This document shows, in pieces, positions 50,571 to 59,226 of a DNA stretch of 64,000 nucleotides (position 1 is its first letter; the number at the start of each line of letters is the position of its first letter). Where the stretch lies: NCBI RefSeq assembly GCF_002874965.1, contig NZ_CP025624.1, forward strand, positions 5,952,001 to 6,016,000. The letters run 5' to 3'. The notes under the pieces are model-generated. The model worked only from the letters and a program-made list of their open reading frames with translations, had not been told where the DNA came from and searched no databases. The position numbers and the translations under genes were made by a program. The DNA is from Pseudomonas sp. NC02 (lineage in GTDB: Bacteria; Pseudomonadota; Gammaproteobacteria; Pseudomonadales; Pseudomonadaceae).

Positions 50571-51578
50571 CTAGTGATAACCGTCTTCGTGGGTGACCTT
50601 GCCGCGGAACACGTAGTAGCTCCAGAAGGTGTAGCCCAGGATGAACGGAATGATGAACAAGGTGCCCACCAGCATGAAGCCCTGGCTTTGCGGCGGTGCG
50701 GCGGCGTCCCAGATCGAAACTGACGGCGGGATGATGTTCGGCCACAGGCTGATCCCCAAGCCACTGTAGCCAAGGAAGATCAGCACCAGCGTCAGCAGGA
50801 ACGGCGTGTAGTGCGCATTGCGGGCCACGGCGCGAATCAGGCCGTACATGGTCACCAACACCAGGATCGGCACCGGCAGGAACCAGAACAGGTTCGGCAG
50901 GGTGAACCAGCGCGAGGCGATTTCCGGGTGGGCCAGCGGCGTCCAGAGGCTGACGATACCGATCACCGCCAGCACCACGAAGGCCAGGGGCCGGGCCAGG
51001 TTGTGCATCTTCTCCTGCAAGCTGCCTTCGGTCTTCATGATCAGCCAGGTGCAGCCCAGCAGCGCATACGCCACGATCAGGGCCACGCCGCAGAACATCG
51101 TGAACGGCGTCAGCCAGTCCAGGGAGCCACCGGCAAACTGCCGGTCGACCACCGGGATGCCATCAATGAACGCCCCCAGCGCCACGCCCTGGAAGAACGT
51201 CGCTGCCAGCGAGCCGCCGATGAAGGCCTTGTCCCACAGGTGACGCTTGTCGTCCTTGGCCTTGAAGCGGAACTCAAACGCCACGCCGCGAAAGATCAGC
51301 CCGATCAGCATCAGCATCAGTGGCAGGTACAGCGCCGAGAGCACCACCGAATAGGCCAGCGGGAACGCGCCAAACAACGCCGCGCCGCCGAGTACCAGCC
51401 AGGTTTCGTTGCCGTCCCACACGGGGGCGACGGTGTTCATCATCACGTCACGGTCGCTCTTGCCCGGGATGAACGGGAAGAGAATGCCGATCCCCAGGTC
51501 AAAGCCGTCCATGACCACGTACATCATGATGCCGAAGATGATGATCACGGCCCAGATCAGCGGAAGATCAATACCCAT
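50571..51578 (-). CDS. cioB: Cytochrome bd-type quinol oxidase subunit II (CioB)
   Basis: This 335-residue membrane protein of the CydB family has about eight helices, with the conserved YVVMDGFDLGIGILFPF and VWDGNETWLVLGGAALF segments. It forms, with CioA, the cyanide-insensitive quinol oxidase of pseudomonads. It follows cioA with a three-base gap and precedes the DUF2474 gene. Length matches CioB. Confidence 0.93.
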   Translation of the reverse strand: MGIDLPLIWAVIIIFGIMMYVVMDGFDLGIGILFPFIPGKSDRDVMMNTVAPVWDGNETWLVLGGAALFGAFPLAYSVVLSALYLPLMLMLIGLIFRGVAFEFRFKAKDDKRHLWDKAFIGGSLAATFFQGVALGAFIDGIPVVDRQFAGGSLDWLTPFTMFCGVALIVAYALLGCTWLIMKTEGSLQEKMHNLARPLAFVVLAVIGIVSLWTPLAHPEIASRWFTLPNLFWFLPVPILVLVTMYGLIRAVARNAHYTPFLLTLVLIFLGYSGLGISLWPNIIPPSVSIWDAAAPPQSQGFMLVGTLFIIPFILGYTFWSYYVFRGKVTHEDGYH

Positions 51579-51581
51579 GGC

Positions 51582-53021
51582 TCAGTTCCCCTTGTTCAAG
51601 GTGTCGCCGTGATCGGCATCGGCACTGTCATCAGCCGCCGACAACGGACGCGCCGGTGTGCGTTTCTGCCCAGGGCCACCGTGGGTGGGCTCGGTGCTTT
51701 CGTGGGTCACAGGCCCTTTGCGCACCAGGCGCATCATGTAGCCCAGGCCCGCGCCGAACAGCGCGAAGTACACCACCACAAACAACACCAACGTAATGCT
51801 CATCTGCGCAAAGCTGTGATTGGACGAAGCGTCCGCCGTGCGCATCAGCCCGTAGACCACCCACGGCTGACGGCCGATCTCGGTGGTGAACCAGCCGGCG
51901 AGAATCGCGATCAGGCCGGACGGGCCCATCCACAGCGCCAGGTACAGGAACGGCTTGGACGTGTACATCTTGTCGCCACGGCGCAGCCAGAGGCTGAACA
52001 GGCCGGTGAAGATCATCAGGAAGCCCAGGCCCACCATGACCCGGAACGACCAGAACACGATGGTCGAATTCGGACGATCCTCAGGCGGGAACTCCTTGAG
52101 GGCCGGCACCTGCTTGTCCAGGGAGTGGGTCAGGATCAGGCTGCCCAGGTATGGGATTTCCACCGCGAACTTGGTTTTTTCAGCCTTCATGTCCGGCCAG
52201 CCGAACAGGATCAGCGGCGTGGGCTCGTTGCCGATATTTTCCCAGTGGCCTTCAATCGCGGCGATCTTCGCCGGTTGATGCTTGAGGGTATTCAGGCCGT
52301 GGAAGTCACCGATGACCGCCTGGATCGGCGCAACGATCAGCGCCATCCACATTGCCATCGACAGCATGGTGCGGATCGCCGGGTTGTCCTTGCCGCGCAG
52401 CAAGTGCCAGGCCGCCGAGGAGCCGACGAAGAACGCGGTAGCGACGAACGCGGCCGTGGCCATGTGCATCAGGCGGTAGGGGAACGACGGGTTGAAGATC
52501 ACGGCCAGCCAGTCGGTGGGAATCACCCGGCCATCAATGATTTCAAAGCCCTGTGGCGTCTGCATCCAGCTGTTGGAGGCAAGAATCCAGAAAGTCGAGA
52601 TCAGCGTGCCGACGGCCACCATCACCGTGGCAAAGAAGTGCAGCTTGCGCCCGACCTTGTTCCAGCCGAACAGCATGACCCCCAGGAAACCGGCTTCGAG
52701 GAAGAACGCCGTGAGCACCTCATAAGTCAGCAACGGCCCGGTGACGGCACCGGCGAAGTCCGAGAAGCGGCTCCAGTTGGTGCCGAACTGATAGGCCATG
52801 ACCAGGCCGGAGACCACGCCCATGCCGAAGTTGACGGCAAAGATCTTCGACCAGAAATGGTAGAGGTCACGGTAGGTGTCGTTGTGGGTCTTGAGCCACA
52901 GGCCTTCCAGCACCGCAAGGTAACTGGCCAGGCCGATGGTGATGGCCGGGAACAGGATATGGAATGAGATGGTGAACGCGAATTGAATTCGGGCGAGATC
53001 TAGCGCCTCCAAACCGAACAT
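51582..53021 (-). CDS. cioA: Cyanide-insensitive quinol oxidase subunit I (CioA)
   Basis: This 479-residue CydA-family protein binds the haems and oxidises quinol. Typical parts are ARIQFAFTISFHILFPAITIG (haem-ligand His), the GRQPWVVYGLMRT motif and FGMGVVSGLVMAYQFGTNW. The quinol loop is short, the feature that separates CioA-type from E. coli CydA. It starts at 53021 (MFGLEALDLARIQ); the open frame to 53069 is not conserved. A predicted ANR site lies 160 bases upstream. Confidence 0.93.
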   Translation of the reverse strand: MFGLEALDLARIQFAFTISFHILFPAITIGLASYLAVLEGLWLKTHNDTYRDLYHFWSKIFAVNFGMGVVSGLVMAYQFGTNWSRFSDFAGAVTGPLLTYEVLTAFFLEAGFLGVMLFGWNKVGRKLHFFATVMVAVGTLISTFWILASNSWMQTPQGFEIIDGRVIPTDWLAVIFNPSFPYRLMHMATAAFVATAFFVGSSAAWHLLRGKDNPAIRTMLSMAMWMALIVAPIQAVIGDFHGLNTLKHQPAKIAAIEGHWENIGNEPTPLILFGWPDMKAEKTKFAVEIPYLGSLILTHSLDKQVPALKEFPPEDRPNSTIVFWSFRVMVGLGFLMIFTGLFSLWLRRGDKMYTSKPFLYLALWMGPSGLIAILAGWFTTEIGRQPWVVYGLMRTADASSNHSFAQMSITLVLFVVVYFALFGAGLGYMMRLVRKGPVTHESTEPTHGGPGQKRTPARPLSAADDSADADHGDTLNKGN

Positions 53022-53179
53022 AAGTCTTCCTCTGTCAGGTAATACCGAATGCTGGCTGGAGGCCTGCACCCACTGCCCCCACGGATATGGAGTGTGGCGA
53101 ATTCAAATTCGTTTCTTTTTATGACCAACCACGCAGGGATTCTGGCCTTGCGGCCGCCAGAGCAATCCCGGCGAAGGTT

Positions 53180-53193
53180 TTGATCTGGGTCAA
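53180..53193. promoter_or_regulatory. Predicted ANR (FNR-type) box upstream of cioA
   Basis: TTGATCTGGGTCAA matches the FNR/ANR consensus TTGAT-N4-ATCAA at nine of ten positions, with the GTCAA half common in Pseudomonas. It lies 159 bases before the cioA start, so it could act on the cio promoter; in P. aeruginosa ANR represses cio. Confidence 0.65.
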
Positions 53194-53272
53194 GCATTGC
53201 TGAAAGAGTAGTCCCATTTTCGCGAGAGCAAGGCGTGGTCTTTTGCCGCGTGACAGGTTGCCTCAGTGTGTT

Positions 53273-54095
53273 TTGGGTGTATATCCGTTATTTGGGTGAT
53301 GGCTGGTATTGGTTCCGCTCTTACAGCGGCTCACTTTTGAACAGCGCAAAAGTAAGCAAAACGCTCTTGCCCCACCACTCGGCACCTCGCCTAGGCTCGG
53401 TGTGCCCTCACTCCGGCTTTGGACCGTGGGCCGCCGTCATGGGCCATCCTTGGCCCAGGACGGCTAACCCGGCGTCCTGCCGGGTTACCCACGCTCCAAA
53501 GCCTGCGTTCGGCCAGCGTGGTTTAACGGGGCGCCCAAGATCAAGATCAAAAGCAGATCAAAAGCACAGCGGCCTACCGGCCGGCTTGAGTGTTGAAGAG
53601 CAAAATCAAAAGCTAAAGCGGGCACGGTCCAAATGTGGGAGCGGGCTTGCTCGCGAAGGTCGTTAACGATGACGTGGGCATTCTGGATGAACGCGGCGCC
53701 CTCAGGCTTTTCGCGAGCAAGCCCGCTCCCACAGAAAAGCAGCTCTGTTTTCGCTCTGGATCTTGCCTCTGCTTTTAACACTCAAGCCGGCCGGGAGGCC
53801 GCTGTGCTCTTGCTTTTGATTTTGATCTGCGGGCCCCGTCAACCACGATGGCCGCAAGTAGGCACGGTGGAGCGGGTAAATCGGCAAGGATGCCGATTTA
53901 GCCGCGCCGGGCCATGGATGGCCCGTCGCGGCGGCCCGCGGAATCGGGCCGGAGTGCGGGCATGCCGAGCCTAAGCGAGGCACCGAGTGGTGGGGCAAAG
54001 ACCTTTTGGTTACTTTTGGGGCGTTTGCCAAAAGTGACCCGCTGTAAGAGCGGAACCATAAGCGGCCGTTACCGCAGCAACGGATATGTACCCAA
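53273..54095. repeat. 823-bp imperfect palindrome made of nested hairpins
   Basis: The left arm (from TTGGGTGTATATCCGTT) and the complement of the right arm (from TTGGGTACATATCCGTT) align almost end to end; the centre is near 53684. Exact blocks include 19 bases (53311-53329 with 54039-54057) and 16 bases (53367-53382 with 53983-53998). Within each arm smaller hairpins repeat: AACCCGGC/GCCGGGTT at 53466-53486 against AAATCGGC/GCCGATTT at 53878-53899, and GGGCCA/TGGCCC in both. This is the main content of the 1170-base gap between cioA and the MFS gene; I see no convincing gene in it. Confidence 0.85.
53634..53733. repeat. REP doublet at the centre of the long palindrome
   Basis: Two exact 24-base inverted units (TGTGGGAGCGGGCTTGCTCG and its extension CGAA) lie at 53634-53657 and 53710-53733. 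Their midpoint coincides with that of the surrounding palindrome to within one base. Confidence 0.92.
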
Positions 54096-54191
54096 TCAGC
54101 TGCCCATATCCCCCGCCCAACCCTCCTACGCAACTATTGGTTACAAGTTGGTGATAACCTCACCGTTCCCCCACCCAGACCCGTCTCCCCG

Positions 54192-55433
54192 ATGCCCAGT
54201 GAACCCGCGCTGCTGTTACGTCACCACCGCCCTTTCATCGCGTTCTGGCTGGCGCGGATCTTCACCGCCAGCGGTTTCCAGATGCTCACCGTGGCCATCG
54301 GCTGGAACCTCTACCAACTGACCGGCAACGTGCTGGACCTGGGTTTGGTCGGCCTGGTGGAGTTCGTACCGCGAGTACTGTTCATGCTGCACACCGGCCA
54401 TGTGGCCGATCGCTATGAACGGCGCAAGGTCGCAGCCATCTGCCAGACCGTTCAAGCGCTGATCGCGCTATCCCTGGCAATCGGCGGACTGACCGGCAAT
54501 GTCACCCGCGAGATGATTTTTATCCTGGCATTCCTGCTGGGCGCAGCCCGCTCGTTTGAAATGCCCACCACCCAGGCCCTGCTGCCGAGCATCGTGCCCA
54601 CTGCACTGTTTCCCCGCGCCGTGGCGTCGTCGCAGTCGGCGCAGCAATTGGCCACCATCGTGGCGCCGGCGCTGGGCGGTCTGCTGTACGCCTTTGGCAG
54701 TGTCTGGGTGTACGGCCCCACGGTGGTGCTGTACCTGATCGCCTGCGTGTTGACCCTCAACCTGCCCGCGCGCCAGACGCCGCTGAACAAGGCCAAGGCG
54801 ACCATGGATTCGTTGCTGGCCGGGATTCGTTTTATCCGCAGTCGGCCGGACATCCTCGGCGCGATTTCCCTGGACCTGTTCGCCGTATTGCTGGGCGGCG
54901 CCACGGCCTTGCTGCCGGTGTTTGCCAAGGACATTTTGCTGACCGGGCCGTGGGGCCTTGGGCTGCTGCGCTCGGCGCCAGCGGTCGGGGCGTTGTTGAT
55001 GTCGTTGTGGCTGGCGCGGTTTGCCGTCGACCGGCATGTGGGGCGGATCATGTTTACGGCGGTCGGGGTGTTTGGCGTAGCCACCATCGCGTTCGGCCTG
55101 TCGACCTCGTTCTGGTTCTCCCTGGCGGTGCTGGTGGTATTGGGCGCAGCGGACATGATCAGCATGGTGATCCGCGCCTCGTTCGTGCAACTGGAAACCC
55201 CGGACGAAATGCGCGGCCGGGTCAGCGCGGTCAACGGGCTGTTTATCGGCGCGTCGAATCAGCTGGGCGAGTTCGAGTCCGGGATCACCGCCCACTGGTT
55301 CGGCACCGTGCCCGCCGTGGTCATGGGCGGCATCGGCACGCTGGTGGTGACCGGGGTCTGGATCAAACTGTTCCCGACCCTGGCCAACCGCGACCGCATG
55401 CATGTGCCGGTGGAAGAACCCGCCCAGGTTTAG
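54192..55433 (+). CDS. MFS transporter (EntS-like exporter family)
   Basis: This 413-residue permease has about twelve membrane helices and the MFS loop motif GHVADRYERRKVAA between helices 2 and 3. The second-half counterpart appears near ARFAVDRHVGR. The FWLARIFTASGFQMLTVAIGW start and overall form resemble MFS_3 proteins such as EntS (siderophore export). No siderophore genes are near, so the substrate is unknown. Its stop overlaps, base for base, that of the convergent molybdenum enzyme gene. Confidence 0.82.
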   Translation: MPSEPALLLRHHRPFIAFWLARIFTASGFQMLTVAIGWNLYQLTGNVLDLGLVGLVEFVPRVLFMLHTGHVADRYERRKVAAICQTVQALIALSLAIGGLTGNVTREMIFILAFLLGAARSFEMPTTQALLPSIVPTALFPRAVASSQSAQQLATIVAPALGGLLYAFGSVWVYGPTVVLYLIACVLTLNLPARQTPLNKAKATMDSLLAGIRFIRSRPDILGAISLDLFAVLLGGATALLPVFAKDILLTGPWGLGLLRSAPAVGALLMSLWLARFAVDRHVGRIMFTAVGVFGVATIAFGLSTSFWFSLAVLVVLGAADMISMVIRASFVQLETPDEMRGRVSAVNGLFIGASNQLGEFESGITAHWFGTVPAVVMGGIGTLVVTGVWIKLFPTLANRDRMHVPVEEPAQV

Positions 55434-57613
55434 AAGACCTTGTCGAGGGTGACGGGAAAATCCCGCACCCGCTTGCCGGTGGCGTGATACACCGCGTTGG
55501 CCACCGCCGCCGCCACCCCGACTATCCCGATCTCGCCGACGCCCTTGGACCCAAGGGCGTTGACGATCTCGTCGTGTTCTTCGACAAACAGCACATCAAT
55601 CTCGCCGATATCCGCGTTTACCGGAATGTGGTATTCGGCCAGGCTGTGGTTCATGGAGCGACCCAATACGTGATCGACCTGGGTCTCCTCATGCAACGCC
55701 ATGCCGATGCCCCAGACCACCCCGCCGAGAATCTGGCTACGGGCCATCTTCGGATTGACCACCCGCCCGGCCGCAATCGCACTGACCACCCGGCTGACCT
55801 TGATGGTGCCCAGGTCCTCATCCACCCGCACTTCGACAAACACCGCCGAATGCGTGGCAGAGGCATAGCCTTCGCGCTGTTTGCCCGGCTCGCAATCCAC
55901 CTGCACTTCCAGCGCGTGCTCGCCGCTGTCTTGCACCAATTGCGCCAGGGAGATGCGCTGGTCACCGGCGTGCAGCTGGCCATTCTCAAACCGCGCCGAC
56001 TCAGCGTCTTTGAACGCCGGGTAAGTCTTGCGAGCAATGTCCAACAGCTTGGCGTTCAACGCTTCACAGGCCTGTTGCACCGCACTGCCCACCGACGACA
56101 CGGTAAACGAGCCGCCCTGCAACGGCGCCGTCGGCAGCGATGAATCCCCCAGCAGGAACGTCACATCGCCTACCGGCACGCCGCTGGCCTGGGCGGCGAT
56201 CTGCGCCATGACCGTGTAAGTGCCGGTGCCGATATCGGTGGTGGCGCTGCTGACCGTGAGCTTGCCCAGGTGGTCGATCCGCGCCTTGGCGCTGGCTTTC
56301 ATTTGCAGGGCCTCCCACACGCCACCGGCCATGCCCCAACCAACCAGTTGGCGACCATCGCGCATGCTTCGCGGCTCCGGGTTGCGCTGGCTCCAGCCAA
56401 AACGCTCGGCACCTTCGCTGTAGCATTCGCGCAACGCTTTGCTGGACCAGGGCTTGTCTTCATTCTGATTGCGCTCGGCATAGTTGATCAGCCGCAATTG
56501 CACCGGGTCGATGCCCAGGGCGCAGGCCAGTTCATCCATGGCGCATTCCAGGCCGATCACCCCCAGCGCTGCGCCGGGGGCGCGCATGTCCAGCGGTGTG
56601 AACACGTCCAGCGGCACCAGCTTGTAGGTCAGCAGCACGTTATCGCAGTGATAGAGCATGCCGCTCCATTCCACCACGTGCTCGCTGAAGTCCTCGAAGC
56701 GCGAGGTCTGGCCGATGGCGGTGTGGCCCAGGGCAAGCAAGCGGCCATTGGCGGCAGCACCCAGTTGCAGGCGCTGCAAGGTGCGCGGGCGATAACCGAA
56801 GGTGAACATCTGCTGGCGCGTGAGGGTGACGCGCACCGAACGCTTCAGGACCAGCGATGCCATCACTGCCAGCGGCAACTGGTACTGCGGGCGCAGACCG
56901 GAACCAAAGGCGCCGCCGACGAACGCGGCGAAGATCCGCACCTGGCTTTTATCCAGGCCGAAGACTTTCTGCACATAGGCCTGGCAGTTCTGCGGCCCCT
57001 GGGTCTTGTCGTGGATATGCAGGGTGCCGTCCGGCTGATACAGCACGGTACTGGCGTGGGGTTCCATGGGGTTATGGTGTTCGATGGGCGTGCTGTAGTG
57101 CAGGTCCAGGCTCGTGGCGGCGCCGGTCCATTCGGCCTGGAAGTTGCCGCGCGGCTTGGGCGGTGTTTGCGGCGACGGGTGCACCTGCTCCTGCAAGGCC
57201 AGCAGATCGGTCTCGGCAGGCTCGGCGGCGTATTCAATCTGCACCAGGGAACCGGCGTGGCGCGCCAGCTCCAGGTTGTCGGCAATCACCAATGCCAACG
57301 GCTGGCCGCTGTAGAGCACGCGGTCGTTGTACAGCGGGCGAAACGGCGAGCCGTCGGCAGCATCGGCATCGGCGTAGCTGTCGTCGTAGCTGGCCAGTTT
57401 CGGGCGGTTGAGGTGATCAAGCACCATCACCACACCGGGCAGCGCCAGGGCTTGGGACGCATCAATGCGGATGACCCGGCCCTTGGCGATGTTGCTCGAC
57501 ACCACGCTGCCGTGCAGCAAGCCATCCTCGGGAAACTCACCGGCATAGCGCGCTTGCCCGGTGACCTTGAGCAGACCGTCGACCCGGTCCAACGGTTTGC
57601 CGATTGCGCTCAT
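55430..57613 (-). CDS. paoC: Molybdopterin-binding subunit of a PaoABC-type aldehyde oxidoreductase
   Basis: This 727-residue xanthine-oxidase-family large subunit has the Moco regions FVGGAFGSGLRPQYQ and LDMRAPGAALGV, and a catalytic Glu in GSKGVGEIGIVG near the C terminus. It shares an ATGA junction with the upstream FAD subunit gene. PaoABC-type enzymes oxidise aromatic or other aldehydes; the substrate here is unknown. No xdhC/paoD-type maturation gene lies in the window. Confidence 0.85.
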   Translation of the reverse strand: MSAIGKPLDRVDGLLKVTGQARYAGEFPEDGLLHGSVVSSNIAKGRVIRIDASQALALPGVVMVLDHLNRPKLASYDDSYADADAADGSPFRPLYNDRVLYSGQPLALVIADNLELARHAGSLVQIEYAAEPAETDLLALQEQVHPSPQTPPKPRGNFQAEWTGAATSLDLHYSTPIEHHNPMEPHASTVLYQPDGTLHIHDKTQGPQNCQAYVQKVFGLDKSQVRIFAAFVGGAFGSGLRPQYQLPLAVMASLVLKRSVRVTLTRQQMFTFGYRPRTLQRLQLGAAANGRLLALGHTAIGQTSRFEDFSEHVVEWSGMLYHCDNVLLTYKLVPLDVFTPLDMRAPGAALGVIGLECAMDELACALGIDPVQLRLINYAERNQNEDKPWSSKALRECYSEGAERFGWSQRNPEPRSMRDGRQLVGWGMAGGVWEALQMKASAKARIDHLGKLTVSSATTDIGTGTYTVMAQIAAQASGVPVGDVTFLLGDSSLPTAPLQGGSFTVSSVGSAVQQACEALNAKLLDIARKTYPAFKDAESARFENGQLHAGDQRISLAQLVQDSGEHALEVQVDCEPGKQREGYASATHSAVFVEVRVDEDLGTIKVSRVVSAIAAGRVVNPKMARSQILGGVVWGIGMALHEETQVDHVLGRSMNHSLAEYHIPVNADIGEIDVLFVEEHDEIVNALGSKGVGEIGIVGVAAAVANAVYHATGKRVRDFPVTLDKVF

Positions 57614-58599
57614 GACGTGGCTCCTGCAACAGCGGCATCGCTCAGGGCGCGAATGATCGCGCGGCGTGCCAGTTTGATCTTGAAACCGTTGTGCTCCAAC
57701 GGCTCGGCGTCCAGCAGCAGGGTTTCAGCGGCAGTGCTGAAGGTTTCGCGGCTGACGGACTGGCCGATCAGCGCGGCTTCCACCGCGCGATCACGCCATG
57801 GCTTGTGGGCGACGCCGCCCAGGGCCAGGCGGGCGTCGACGATCACATCGCCATCCAGCTCAAGCGCCGCCGCGACAGATACCAGGGCGAAGGCGTAGGA
57901 AGCCCGGTCACGGATTTTCAGATAGTGACTGTGGGCAGCCAGGTGATCGGCAGGCAACTCGATGGCGGTGATCAGTTCGTCGTCGGCCAACTGGTTATCC
58001 CGCTGGGGTGCATCGCCCGGCAGCCGGTGAAAGTCGGCGAACTCGATGACCCGCGCACCACCCCGGCCCTGCACATGCACCCGCGCATCCAGGGCGGCCA
58101 GGGCCACGCACATGTCCGAAGGATGGGTGGCGACGCACTGGTCGCTGGCGCCGAGGATCGCGTGGATGCGGTTCAAACCGACCCGCGCCGGGCAGCCGCT
58201 GCCGGGCTCGCGTTTGTTGCAGGGCACGGCAGCGTCATAGAAGTAGTAGCAACGGGTGCGTTGCAGCAGGTTGCCGCCGGTACTGGCCATATTGCGCAAT
58301 TGCGGCGAGGCGCCGGCGAGGATGGCCTGGGACAGCAGCGGGTAGCGTTCCTCGATCAGCGGGTGCCAGGCCAGGTCGGCGTTGCTCACCAGGGCACCGA
58401 TCATCAAGCCGCCCTCTGGAGTTTCTTTCACGTCGCGAAGTGGCAGCCCGGTGATATCAATCAGGTGCTCCGGGCGGCTGATGTTCTCTTTCATCAGGTC
58501 CAGCAGGTTGGTGCCACCGGCGATAAACCGCGACGCCGGGCTGACCAGGTGCACCGCCTCCTGCACGTCGGCCGGCTTGCTGTAATGGAAGGGATTCAT
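57610..58599 (-). CDS. paoB: FAD-binding subunit of the PaoABC-type oxidoreductase
   Basis: This 329-residue protein of the CO-dehydrogenase FAD type has FIAGGTNLLDLMKENI and NMASTGGNLLQRTRC. Then comes the Cys cluster RCYYFYDAAVPCNKREPGSGC, which in E. coli PaoB binds an extra 4Fe-4S cluster. That cluster identifies the PaoB kind rather than generic CoxM. ATGA overlaps on both sides show tight coupling with the other subunits. Confidence 0.85.
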   Translation of the reverse strand: MNPFHYSKPADVQEAVHLVSPASRFIAGGTNLLDLMKENISRPEHLIDITGLPLRDVKETPEGGLMIGALVSNADLAWHPLIEERYPLLSQAILAGASPQLRNMASTGGNLLQRTRCYYFYDAAVPCNKREPGSGCPARVGLNRIHAILGASDQCVATHPSDMCVALAALDARVHVQGRGGARVIEFADFHRLPGDAPQRDNQLADDELITAIELPADHLAAHSHYLKIRDRASYAFALVSVAAALELDGDVIVDARLALGGVAHKPWRDRAVEAALIGQSVSRETFSTAAETLLLDAEPLEHNGFKIKLARRAIIRALSDAAVAGATS

Positions 58600-59120
58600 T
58601 GCTCACCTCCCTGCACGCGGCACGCCGGCAAGGCTTCTTCGATGGCATCGCGGATGTTGTTGTAGGCGCCGCAGCGGCAAAGGTTGCCGCTCATCAGTTC
58701 CTGGATCTGCGCGGTGTCGTGGGCACGGCCTTCACGGGCCAGGCCCACCGCCGAGCAGATTTGCCCCGGCGTGCAGTAGCCACACTGGAAGGCATCGTGC
58801 TTGATAAAGGCCTGTTGCATCGGGTGCAGGTCGTCGCCCGAGGCCAGGCCTTCGATGGTGGTCAATTCGGCACCGTCGCACATCACCGCCAGGGTCAGGC
58901 AGGCGTTCACCCGCTTACCGTTGAGCAACACGGTGCAGGCGCCGCACTGGCCGTGGTCGCAGCCCTTCTTGGTGCCCGTCAGGTCCAGTTGCTCGCGCAG
59001 CAGGTCCAGCAGGGTGGTCCAGGGCAATACATCCAGTTGGATGGGGTCCCGATTGAGGGTCAGGCGTATCGGATGACTGACGAACGGCTTGGCCGCCGCG
59101 CCATTGGGGGTTGCGCTCAT
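58596..59120 (-). CDS. paoA: 2Fe-2S subunit of the PaoABC-type oxidoreductase
   Basis: This 174-residue protein binds two 2Fe-2S clusters: GCDHGQCGACTVLLNGKRVNAC (plant type, residues about 55-76, split across the motif) and QCGYCTPGQI with GNLCRCGAY. E. coli PaoA carries a Tat signal; here the N terminus MSATPNGAAAKPFVSHP has none, so the enzyme is probably cytoplasmic. GAGG before the ATG at 59120 decides the start over the GTG at 59126. It is the first gene of the three-gene operon. Confidence 0.87.
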   Translation of the reverse strand: MSATPNGAAAKPFVSHPIRLTLNRDPIQLDVLPWTTLLDLLREQLDLTGTKKGCDHGQCGACTVLLNGKRVNACLTLAVMCDGAELTTIEGLASGDDLHPMQQAFIKHDAFQCGYCTPGQICSAVGLAREGRAHDTAQIQELMSGNLCRCGAYNNIRDAIEEALPACRVQGGEQ

Positions 59121-59226
59121 AAACACCTCACGGATTGGTGTGCAATCGCGGCGTTCAGAAAAGTCGCCGTCTTAGCGGTCCGACTTCCGGAGTTTATGAG
59201 CGTTCAAGGCAATTGATGGGTGGCGA

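Noticed and set aside
50811..52967. A 718-codon open frame opposite cioA and cioB
   Set aside because: Antisense to both oxidase subunits; composition is extreme (Arg, His, Gln) and the frame is explained by codon bias.
53235..53666. A protein-coding gene in the left arm of the palindrome
   Set aside because: No ribosome site or known family; base changes relative to the other arm follow hairpin pairing, so it is listed as a repeat.
53022..54191. Integration of a genomic island between cioA and the MFS gene
   Set aside because: No integrase, tRNA or attachment duplication; the unusual sequence is fully covered by the palindrome.
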